13,843 nt of DNA from AC-69 sp046728055 (lineage in GTDB: Bacteria > Actinomycetota > UBA4738 > HRBIN12): the NCBI GenBank assembly GCA_046728055.1, contig JBKPDU010000167.1, positions 1 to 13,843 on the forward strand. The letters are read 5' to 3'. Below, piece after piece: positions 1 through 5,871 of this stretch (its first letter is position 1; each line of letters starts with the position of its first letter). The position numbers were made by a program, and so were the translations under genes. The notes beneath the pieces are model-generated. The model was not told the DNA's origin and did not search any database. It saw only the letters and a list, made by a program, of their open reading frames with translations.

Positions 1-389
1 GTGTCGAAGGCGCGCTCGCCGGAGATTGGGTTCCCGTTGGCGTCCAGAATCCATTTCGAGACGTAGGCGCCTCGATACTCCGGCCCACCCACGACCGGCT
101 GGGAGATCGTTGACTGCGTGAACTCGTGGTTCATGTAAAGGGTACTGGTGCCGTCGCCGTTCGAGTGCGCGCCCAGCCCGTCCGGGATACCGACCATCCG
201 GTACTGCTGGGAGGGGTTACTCGTCTCCGGCACCCTGTCGTCGACGCTGAAGAGCGGCGTGACCTCGTACTGGGTGCCGACGGCCTCGACGTACGGCTTG
301 ACCGAAGTCGTGGCGAGCGCCGACCCGGCAGTCGAAGACCAGATCAGCGCAACGGCGGCGCCGACCAGGATCGTTCTCCGTGTTCTCAC
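1..389 (-). CDS. Secreted PhoX/DUF839-type protein, N-terminal part (3' end off the window)
   Basis: The reading frame is open from a GTG at 387-389 to the left edge, giving 129 residues with no stop. An AAGGAGG Shine-Dalgarno sits 6 nt upstream of the GTG, which fixes the start. The N-terminus is an export signal: basic residues 2-5 with a twin-arginine-like TRRTIL, a hydrophobic stretch at about 7-22, and a likely cleavage after ALA at residue 26. The mature part has GIPDGLGAH (67-75), GDGTSTLYMNHEF (78-90) and a later YRGAYVSKW stretch. The NHE motif after a glycine-rich 'GDGT.LY' strand is typical of DUF839/PhoX-type beta-propeller proteins, whose characterised members are calcium-dependent alkaline phosphatases or phosphodiesterases outside the membrane. 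The family call rests on the N-terminal third only, and many DUF839 proteins have no proven activity. Phosphatase function is therefore a guess. Confidence 0.72.
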   Translation of the reverse strand, partial: MRTRRTILVGAAVALIWSSTAGSALATTSVKPYVEAVGTQYEVTPLFSVDDRVPETSNPSQQYRMVGIPDGLGAHSNGDGTSTLYMNHEFTQSTISQPVVGGPEYRGAYVSKWILDANGNPISGERAFD

Positions 390-578
390 GATCTGCCTCC
401 TTCGATGCTGTCCTCCGACTCGCCCGTACGCCCCGACACGTCGACGTGCATCCGGCAACCACGCGCCTGCAACCCGGCAGAACGTGGGAATGGCTGATCG
501 TGGGCGGGGACGCAAGTCACGGGGGGACGGGGGGACCTCCTCGGGCGATGACGTCCCATTTGACCCCATCCCGGGGGG

Positions 579-597
579 GCGGTGTCAAACCCACCGC
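579..597 (-). terminator. Weak hairpin downstream of the tetR gene
   Basis: GCGGTG (579-584) and CACCGC (592-597) form a 6-bp stem with a 7-nt loop, starting 19 bp past the tetR stop codon on the minus strand. On that strand the hairpin is followed by a run of C rather than T, so it is not a classical intrinsic terminator. It may slow transcription or protect the 3' end. The rest of the 390-615 gap is G-rich, and I see no gene in it. Confidence 0.3.
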
Positions 598-615
598 TGA
601 CGCGCCGCGACTCGA

Positions 616-1356
616 TCAGGCGTCAGGGGCCTGCGACGCCGCGACCTTGGCCCGGAGGCCCGCGATCAACAGGTCCAAGCCGAACTCGAAGTCGACGTCC
701 GGGTCGCATTCGGCCATCAGGGGCAGGAGCCGTACGAGGTTCGGGAACTCCGTCGCCGGAAGCTCGCCGGCCAGTTGCACGTGCTCGGCACGGTGGTCAC
801 GATCGCGCATCCCGGGCACGGGGTTGGCCACCTCGTTGAGCACCGAGCCCATGATGTAGCCACCGAAGGCTCGGAAGGCGTGGACCACGTCCGCTTCGGA
901 GAGGCCGCCCCTGCCGAGGACGTCGAAGGCCCACTCCATGGGCCGCAGGCGCTCCGGCGAGGCCGCTGGATGCTTGCTCTCGGCGAAGAGCGCAATGACC
1001 GTGGGGTGGGCGATCATCAGACGGCGCCAGGCCCTGACCCCCGCACGGACGTCGGCCTCCCAGTCACCGGTCTCCTCCGGGAACTCGAACTCGGCCATGA
1101 CCATCTCGAGGATCCCGTCGAGGATGGCCTCCTTGTCCTCCACGTGGTTGTACAGCGACATGGCCTCGACCCCGAGCTCACGGCCCAGTCGGCGCATGGT
1201 CACGGCCTCCAACCCCTCCTCGTCCATGACCCGGAGGGCGGCTCGCAGGATCCGCTCCCTGGTCAGGGGCTCTCGGCGGCGAGGGGTCGAGCTCTGTCCG
1301 TCGCTCTGACCGGGGTCAGGGCTCGCGTTCTCCAGATGTTCAAGTTTCTCGGGCAT
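616..1356 (-). CDS. TetR-family transcriptional repressor
   Basis: This is a 246-residue DNA-binding regulator. Residues 1-30 are a polar tail, followed by a TetR N-terminal helix-turn-helix domain at about 31-82 (LTRERILRAALRVMDEEGLE, then VTMRRLGRELGV, recognition helix about 63-72, MSLYNHV). The C-terminal half, with FRAFGGYIMGSVLNEV at about 141-156, resembles the TetR_C ligand-binding and dimerisation domain of the tetracycline-repressor subgroup. I chose the ATG at 1354-1356, which has GAGG 4 nt upstream. The frame stays open to another ATG at 1434, but that would translate through the divergent promoter and gives a non-TetR-like leader. The gene is divergent from the MMPL transporter at 1473, the classic layout for a repressor that controls both itself and an efflux gene. 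The inducing ligand cannot be read from the sequence. Confidence 0.93.
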   Translation of the reverse strand: MPEKLEHLENASPDPGQSDGQSSTPRRREPLTRERILRAALRVMDEEGLEAVTMRRLGRELGVEAMSLYNHVEDKEAILDGILEMVMAEFEFPEETGDWEADVRAGVRAWRRLMIAHPTVIALFAESKHPAASPERLRPMEWAFDVLGRGGLSEADVVHAFRAFGGYIMGSVLNEVANPVPGMRDRDHRAEHVQLAGELPATEFPNLVRLLPLMAECDPDVDFEFGLDLLIAGLRAKVAASQAPDA

Positions 1357-1374
1357 ATTTCCTCGTTGTCCGGG

Positions 1375-1402
1375 TTGACACCTTACATCGTACGGATAGA
1401 CT
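1375..1402 (+). promoter_or_regulatory. Predicted sigma70-type promoter of the MMPL gene
   Basis: A perfect TTGACA -35 box (1375-1380) is followed after 16 bp by TAGACT (1397-1402), a 4/6 match to the -10 consensus that keeps the key T, A and final T. Transcription would start near 1409, leaving a leader of about 64 nt before the ATG at 1473. On the opposite strand, TACGAT (1392 to 1387) could be the -10 of tetR. The two promoters would then overlap, and a repressor bound here could block both. Confidence 0.55.
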
Positions 1403-1430
1403 ACCTGACGCCGTAAGCATATGCTGTAAG
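1382..1430. promoter_or_regulatory. Candidate TetR operator: palindrome and nested inverted repeats
   Basis: AGCATATGCT (1416-1425) is a perfect 10-bp palindrome just downstream of the predicted mmpL transcription start. Around it are two nested inverted repeats: CTTACA (1382-1387) with TGTAAG (1425-1430), and TACGG (1391-1395) with CCGTA (1411-1415). CGTACG (1389-1394) is a further short palindrome inside the promoter spacer. TetR-family dimers bind palindromes in such divergent gaps. That this TetR binds here is inferred from position and symmetry. Confidence 0.5.
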
Positions 1431-1472
1431 TCACCCGGGAGCAAACACCCGGCCGAGAGGGTAGGGGGAACC

Positions 1473-3755
1473 ATGAAGCTGAGTCCGGAGACCATCGCCA
1501 GGGCGAGCAGCCGTCACCCCTGGCGGACCATCGGCGTGTGGGTGGTCCTGATCGTGGCCATGGGCGCGGTGAGCTCCCGCCTCCTGGCGGACGTCCTGAC
1601 CCAGGACATCGAGTTCACGAACCGCCCGGAGTCGGTCCAGGCCCAGGACGTCCTGGAGGCGAGGTTCGGCCAGAGCAGGACCGAGGACACCGAGTTCCTC
1701 ATCGTCCACTCAGACCAATACACCGTGGACGACCCACAGTTCGAGGGGTTCGTGACGCAGGTCCAGGGACGGGTCATGGAGCTCGACGGGGACACCCTGG
1801 CAGAGCCACCGGCCACGTACTACGACGTCGTCCAGCAGGCGCCGGAGGCGGCGGCGGGCCTGGTCTCCCAGGACGAGCACTACACGCTGATCCCGGTCAC
1901 GCTCAAGGACTTCGAGGACGAGACCATCCAGAAGCTCCGGGACATGGCCGGCTCGGTCCAGGAGGACGGGTTCTCCGTTCAGGTCGCGGGGCAGGGTTCG
2001 CTGAACGTCGACTTCACGGCGATCGCTGAGGAAGACCTGCGCAAGGGCGAGTCGATCGGGATCGGGGTCGCGCTCATCGTCCTGATCATCGTGTTCGCCT
2101 CGATCGTGGCGGCCCTCGTTCCCATCGTCATGGCCATCTTCGCCATCGCCGTGGCGCTCGGCCTCGTGGCGCTCATCGGGCAAGTCTTCAGCTTCAACCT
2201 GTTCGTGGAGAACATGGTCACGATGATCGGCCTGGCGGTGGGCATCGACTACTCGTTGTTCATCGTGTCTCGATACCGGGAGGAGCGGAAGAAGGGGTTC
2301 GCCAAGCTCGACGCGATCGGCGCTGCGGGTGCCACGGCGAACCGAGCCGTCTTCTTCAGCGGTCTCACGGTCGTGCTCGCGCTGTCCGGGATGTTGATCT
2401 TCCCGGCCACGATCTTCCGGTCGCTCGCGGGGGGGGCGATCCTGGTGACGATCGCCGCGCTCGGGGCGTCGATGACCCTCCTTCCGGCGATCCTGGCCAT
2501 CCTCGGTGACCGGGTGAACTGGCCTCGCCTGGCCAAACGGGCCCGGGTCGACTCGGATTACGACCCCCGCGGGGGTATGTGGGACCGGCTCACCCGTACC
2601 GTCATGGCCAAACCGGTCGTGTTCCTGGTGGCCAGCCTCATCATCCTGGGCGGTCTTGGGACCTTCTACTTCCAGCTGCACCGAGGGACATCACAGAACG
2701 TCAGCACGCTCCCCGACGACTTCCCGTCGAAGCAGGCGTTCGTGACCCTCGAGCGGGAGTTCTCCGGTGGGCTCACCGACCCAGCCAAGATCGTCATCAC
2801 CGGGAACGTCGAGTCCTCGGAGGTTCAGGCTGCCATCCTGCGTCTCCAGGACGCGATCGCGACGGAGCCGGCATTCGCCCCGAAGACCAACGTCACGACC
2901 AGCCCGGACGGCACCGCGATCGATGTCGACGCGTACCTTCAGGGTGACCCCTACGGTGACGCGGCCTTCCAGGCGATCCGCAACCTTCGGGAGCAGATCG
3001 TGCCTTCCGCGTTCCAGGGGGTAAGTGGGGTGCAGGTGTTGGTCGGGGGGAACCCGGCCTTCTTCACGGACTTCCTCGACACCGTCGGCGCCTACCAGTG
3101 GATCGTGCTCGTGTTCGTGCTGGGGCTGTCCTTCCTGCTCCTCACGGTGGTGTTCCGATCGATCGTGCTTCCGATCAAGGCCATCATCATGAACCTGCTC
3201 TCCGTCGGTGCGGCCTACGGAGCGGTCACACTCGTGTTCCAGAAGGGCGTCGGCATCGGCTTCCTCAACGCCTTGGGGCTCCAGTTCCAGCGGACGCCGG
3301 CGATCGAGGCGTGGCTGCCGCTGTTCCTGTTCTCGGTCCTGTTCGGTCTGTCGATGGACTACCACGTGTTCCTGCTCTCCCGGATCCGTGAGGAGTACGA
3401 CAAGACGCACGACAACACCGAATCGGTGGCCTACGGGCTTCGCACCACTGCCGGCATCATCACCGGGGCGGCGCTGATCATGGTTGCCGTGTTCGCGGGG
3501 TTCGCCGCGGGGCGGCTCGGTCCACTTCAGCAGATGGGGTTCGGCCTGGCGGTCGCCGTGTTCTTGGATGCGACGATCGTCCGGACCCTCCTCGTTCCGT
3601 CAGCCATGCGCCTGTTGGGCGACGTGAACTGGTACCTGCCGTCGTGGCTCCAGTGGCTCCCACAGATCCACGTCGAGGGCCGCGAGCCGACCATGGAGCC
3701 CGTTCGACTGCCCGAACGCGAGCGCGAGGTGGTCAGGGTTCCGGCCGACGACTGA
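1473..3755 (+). CDS. MMPL/RND-superfamily membrane transporter
   Basis: This 760-residue protein has the duplicated RND layout. Each half has one transmembrane helix (about 17-38 and 380-400), a large external domain (about 40-190 and 402-535), and then a block of five helices (about 195-345 and 541-715). The hallmark motifs of both helix-4-type segments are present: GLAVGIDYSLF (253-263) and GLSMDYHVF (625-633). Their Asp-Tyr pairs D259/Y260 and D629/Y630 match the proton-relay residues known from mycobacterial MmpL3, so proton-driven export is likely. TAGGGGGAACC precedes the ATG. MMPL proteins export lipids, siderophores, pigments or drugs. The substrate is not visible here, and no lipid-synthesis genes are adjacent. 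Divergent pairing with a TetR repressor suggests induction by a compound that is also exported. The C-terminal 40 residues are short and charged, without an extra domain. Confidence 0.92.
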   Translation: MKLSPETIARASSRHPWRTIGVWVVLIVAMGAVSSRLLADVLTQDIEFTNRPESVQAQDVLEARFGQSRTEDTEFLIVHSDQYTVDDPQFEGFVTQVQGRVMELDGDTLAEPPATYYDVVQQAPEAAAGLVSQDEHYTLIPVTLKDFEDETIQKLRDMAGSVQEDGFSVQVAGQGSLNVDFTAIAEEDLRKGESIGIGVALIVLIIVFASIVAALVPIVMAIFAIAVALGLVALIGQVFSFNLFVENMVTMIGLAVGIDYSLFIVSRYREERKKGFAKLDAIGAAGATANRAVFFSGLTVVLALSGMLIFPATIFRSLAGGAILVTIAALGASMTLLPAILAILGDRVNWPRLAKRARVDSDYDPRGGMWDRLTRTVMAKPVVFLVASLIILGGLGTFYFQLHRGTSQNVSTLPDDFPSKQAFVTLEREFSGGLTDPAKIVITGNVESSEVQAAILRLQDAIATEPAFAPKTNVTTSPDGTAIDVDAYLQGDPYGDAAFQAIRNLREQIVPSAFQGVSGVQVLVGGNPAFFTDFLDTVGAYQWIVLVFVLGLSFLLLTVVFRSIVLPIKAIIMNLLSVGAAYGAVTLVFQKGVGIGFLNALGLQFQRTPAIEAWLPLFLFSVLFGLSMDYHVFLLSRIREEYDKTHDNTESVAYGLRTTAGIITGAALIMVAVFAGFAAGRLGPLQQMGFGLAVAVFLDATIVRTLLVPSAMRLLGDVNWYLPSWLQWLPQIHVEGREPTMEPVRLPEREREVVRVPADD

Positions 3756-3758
3756 CGA

Positions 3759-3807
3759 CCGCCGGGCGACCGGCGGAAGGGATGGAGGGGGTGCCCGCGC
3801 CCCCTCC
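3759..3807. terminator. Tandem hairpins between the convergent MMPL and DCC genes
   Basis: Two hairpins follow the MMPL stop. The first is a perfect 7-bp stem, CCGCCGG/CCGGCGG (3759-3765 and 3770-3776), closed by a GCGA tetraloop of the stable GNRA type. The second is GGAGGGGG/CCCCCTCC (3784-3791 and 3800-3807), an 8-bp stem that can extend inward by a G-T and a G-C pair. It is followed on the plus strand by a T-rich GTCTTCGTTT. The second resembles an intrinsic terminator for the transporter and could also serve the opposing gene. Confidence 0.6.
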
Positions 3808-3830
3808 GTCTTCGTTTACCGGGGTGGCGC

Positions 3831-4220
3831 TCAAGCGCGCTTCCCCGTCGCGTCGACCGTGCACCGTTGCTGCCCGAGGAGCGATCCCAGACGTTCTCGG
3901 TGGCGACTGATCCAGTCGTACAGGCGATCGGTGGTCTTGGGAAACGATTCGGCCACGACGGCGAGCCCGGTGCCGCCGGGGAGGAGCCGAAACAGGGGTG
4001 CCACCGCTCCACCGCCTGATCGAACGTCTCCATGCCTGGACACGAGGTGCCAGGAGGCCATTCGCCGATCGGGGTCCATGCCGGACAGCATCTGGTCCGC
4101 CTCAGGGGCCTGGATGGCCATCGCCCTGAGGCGTCCCCGCCGGTCCCAGGCGAGTACCTTGCCCGTCGCCCACCGGCAGAATCCGCAGTCATCGTCGAAC
4201 AACACGACCGCCCGATCCAT
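3831..4220 (-). CDS. DCC-family (DUF393) thiol-disulfide oxidoreductase-like protein
   Basis: This is a 129-residue cytoplasmic protein with no signal peptide. It opens with VVLFDDDCGFCRW, in which the DxxCGFC motif puts a CxxC pair at Cys12 and Cys15 on a first beta strand. That is the defining feature of the DCC (DUF393) family, named for its Asp-Cys-Cys residues and predicted to be thioredoxin-like. Later features also fit the family: SWHLVSRHGDV, an LLPGG stretch, and DRLYDWISRHRERLG near the end. The ATG at 4218-4220 is the only good start, because an in-frame TAG lies 12 bp upstream. Its Shine-Dalgarno is weak. The gene is a single-gene unit, convergent with the MMPL gene and divergent from the permease. 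Redox activity is predicted for the family but rarely shown. Confidence 0.88.
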   Translation of the reverse strand: MDRAVVLFDDDCGFCRWATGKVLAWDRRGRLRAMAIQAPEADQMLSGMDPDRRMASWHLVSRHGDVRSGGGAVAPLFRLLPGGTGLAVVAESFPKTTDRLYDWISRHRERLGSLLGQQRCTVDATGKRA

Positions 4221-4254
4221 CGCACATCCAGGCTAGCGCCGCGCGCACCTGGGC

Positions 4255-4296
4255 GAGGTGCTGGCTTGTCCTCGAGCACCTCACTGAGCGCATAAT
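4255..4296 (+). promoter_or_regulatory. Predicted permease promoter with overlapping inverted repeat
   Basis: CATAAT (4291-4296) is a 5/6 match to the -10 box and would start transcription near 4303, about 22 nt before the permease ATG. The best -35 candidate is TTGTCC (4266-4271), with a rather long 19-bp spacer. An exact 8-bp inverted repeat, GAGGTGCT (4255-4262) and AGCACCTC (4275-4282) with a 12-bp spacer, is centred on that -35 region. This is the position expected of an operator. Confidence 0.45.
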
Positions 4297-4324
4297 GCGG
4301 CGATCCATTGAAACGGGAGGGGAG

Positions 4325-5836
4325 ATGGACTCGTCACGCACGACCTCGCCCGGGTCTCTTCCGTCCGGGAACCAGCTCGCGCGAGGGGCGATCGGGCTCC
4401 GCGAGGTGCTCTTCCAATCGATCACTCACATGGCGCCGGCAGCGGCCGTGGCCATCACCATCGTGATCGGCGCCAACTTCGCCGGAGGGGCCGAGCCGCT
4501 CTCGGTGGTGTTCGCTCTGGTCGGGTGCCTCCTGGTGGCCATCTCCATCGGTCAGCTGGCCAAGCACCTGCCCTCGGCCGGCGGCTTCTACACGTACACG
4601 GCTCGAGGTCTCCACCCGACGGTGGGGTTCCTGGTGGCCTGGGGCTACGCGTTCGTGGAGCCGCTGATCGCTCCCGCGCTGTACATGGTCTTCGCCGGTG
4701 TGGTGGCCGGAACCCTGCGGGACGAGTTCGGTTGGAACTTCGGCATCTGGTGGGTCATCGCCGCGCTCGCTGCCGCGGTCCTGGTCTTCCTCCTCGGGTA
4801 CTACGGGATCCAGATCAGCGCCCGGATCGGCACGCTGCTCGGCCTGTTCGAGATCGGCGTCTTCGCTGTCCTCGCGGTGTGGTTGATCGTGGAGGCCGGC
4901 GACAGGAACACGCTAGAGGTCTTCGGCACGAAGCACGCGACCGTCGAAGGGTTCACGGGGATCTCGGGGGTCATCGCCGGCTCCGTCTACACCATCCTGG
5001 CCTTCATCGGCTTCGAGGCGGCGGCGCCGCTCGCCGAGGAGGCGATGGATCCGCGAAAGACCATCCGGCGGGCTGTCGTTTTCTCGTGCATCGGGATCGG
5101 CGCCTTCTACCTGCTGACGACCTACGCCTCGACCGTGTTCTTCGGTCCGGACAAATATGCGGGCTTTCCCGCGGCGGGAGGCGGCAATCCCTGGGATGCC
5201 ATGGCCCGGATGGTGTGGGGCGCGGGCTGGGTGCTCGTGTTCCTGGCCATCGCCAACTCAGCGATCGCCAATGCGAACGCCGGGTCCAACGCCGCAACGA
5301 GGACGCTGTACGCGATGGGCCGGATCCGTCTGCTCCCGGCGATCCTCGAGCGGACGCATCCCCGATATCGCTCACCGCACGTCTCGGTGCTCGTCCAACC
5401 GGTGATCGGTGTGGGCGTCGCCCTGTGGCTGGGAGCGCAGTACAACGACCCGTTCACGGTGTTCGGGATCCTGGGGACGATCATCGGCGTGGTGGTGATC
5501 GCCATCTACATGCTGGTCAACCTGGCGTGCCTCGTCTACTACCTCCGGGAGCGGCCGAGCGAGTTCAACTGGTTCCTGCACGGGGTCATCCCCATCGCCG
5601 GAATCGCGGCCTTCGTGCCGGCCTTCCTGGTGGCCATCGGGGTCGGGGGCTCGGTGTTCAGCTTCATCGCCCCATTGACGTACCCGTTCAACGTGGCGGG
5701 CCCGGTCGTGGGGATCTGGTACGCCATTGGGATCCTGTACCTGATCTATCTGTCCGCCAGGGCTCCGCAGCGGCTGAAGGACACGGAGAAGGTGTTCATC
5801 GAGGAAGAGGTGGCGGAGGTGTCGGCGCCGGTCTGA
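4325..5836 (+). CDS. APC-superfamily amino acid/amine permease
   Basis: This 503-residue integral membrane transporter has about 12 hydrophobic segments. The family landmarks are in order. An N-terminal helix carries HMAPAAAVAITIVIGAN (35-51). A SAGGFYTYTARG loop (84-95) follows the second helix. IGFEAAAPLAEEAMDPRKTI (228-247) marks helix 6 and the conserved loop after it. NANAGSNAATRTLYAMGR lies around 316-333. These mark the amino acid-polyamine-organocation superfamily of secondary transporters. I chose the ATG at 4325, behind GGGAGGGG. An in-frame ATG at 4295 lies inside the predicted -10 region and has no ribosome site. The downstream amidase follows after 35 bp, so the two are probably cotranscribed, and the permease may import the amidase substrate or a related amino compound. 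Specificity within the superfamily cannot be read from the sequence. Confidence 0.9.
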   Translation: MDSSRTTSPGSLPSGNQLARGAIGLREVLFQSITHMAPAAAVAITIVIGANFAGGAEPLSVVFALVGCLLVAISIGQLAKHLPSAGGFYTYTARGLHPTVGFLVAWGYAFVEPLIAPALYMVFAGVVAGTLRDEFGWNFGIWWVIAALAAAVLVFLLGYYGIQISARIGTLLGLFEIGVFAVLAVWLIVEAGDRNTLEVFGTKHATVEGFTGISGVIAGSVYTILAFIGFEAAAPLAEEAMDPRKTIRRAVVFSCIGIGAFYLLTTYASTVFFGPDKYAGFPAAGGGNPWDAMARMVWGAGWVLVFLAIANSAIANANAGSNAATRTLYAMGRIRLLPAILERTHPRYRSPHVSVLVQPVIGVGVALWLGAQYNDPFTVFGILGTIIGVVVIAIYMLVNLACLVYYLRERPSEFNWFLHGVIPIAGIAAFVPAFLVAIGVGGSVFSFIAPLTYPFNVAGPVVGIWYAIGILYLIYLSARAPQRLKDTEKVFIEEEVAEVSAPV

Positions 5837-5844
5837 CCGGCGCC
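5824..5844 (+). repeat. 21-bp near-perfect palindrome straddling the permease stop codon
   Basis: GGCGCCGGTC (5824-5833) is exactly mirrored by GACCGGCGCC (5835-5844) around a single T, which is the first base of the permease TGA stop. In RNA this would be a very stable 9-bp GC-rich stem with a 3-nt loop. It ends 17 nt before the GGAGG of the amidase gene. There is no T-run after it, so partial termination, mRNA processing or 3'-end protection is more likely than full termination. Confidence 0.7.
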
Positions 5845-5871
5845 ACCTCGGCACGAGCAGCGGAGGATCGC

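Noticed and set aside
549..565. Possible PhoP-type box upstream of the PhoX-like gene (GGTCA and GTCA on the minus strand)
   Set aside because: The two half-sites are 12 bp apart rather than the 11-bp period expected of actinomycete PHO boxes, and the second matches poorly. Probably chance.
560..588. TTGACA at 588-583 (minus) with TCAAAT as a promoter for the leftmost gene, and the TTTGAC/GTCAAA inverted repeat
   Set aside because: The spacer is 19 bp and the -10 match is only moderate. The predicted leader of about 160 nt is long. Too weak to list as a feature.
148..600. Plus-strand open frame over the leftmost gene and gap
   Set aside because: It has no ribosome site and the protein is low-complexity. 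The minus strand has a signal peptide, Shine-Dalgarno and family motifs instead.
1357..1434. Longer TetR start at the ATG at 1434
   Set aside because: It would put the ribosome site and first codons inside the divergent promoter and operator. The start at 1356 has its own GAGG, and the extra residues do not resemble TetR proteins.
1710..2681. A 323-codon open frame antisense to the MMPL gene
   Set aside because: It is a high-GC shadow. Its protein is a run of Asp, Glu, Arg and His without domains, and the plus strand clearly codes for the transporter.
4525..5871. Open frame extending the amidase upstream across the permease gene to 785 residues
   Set aside because: The extension is the +1 shadow of the permease, rich in Arg and Gly. 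The amidase domain starts right after the GGAGG-preceded ATG at 5872.
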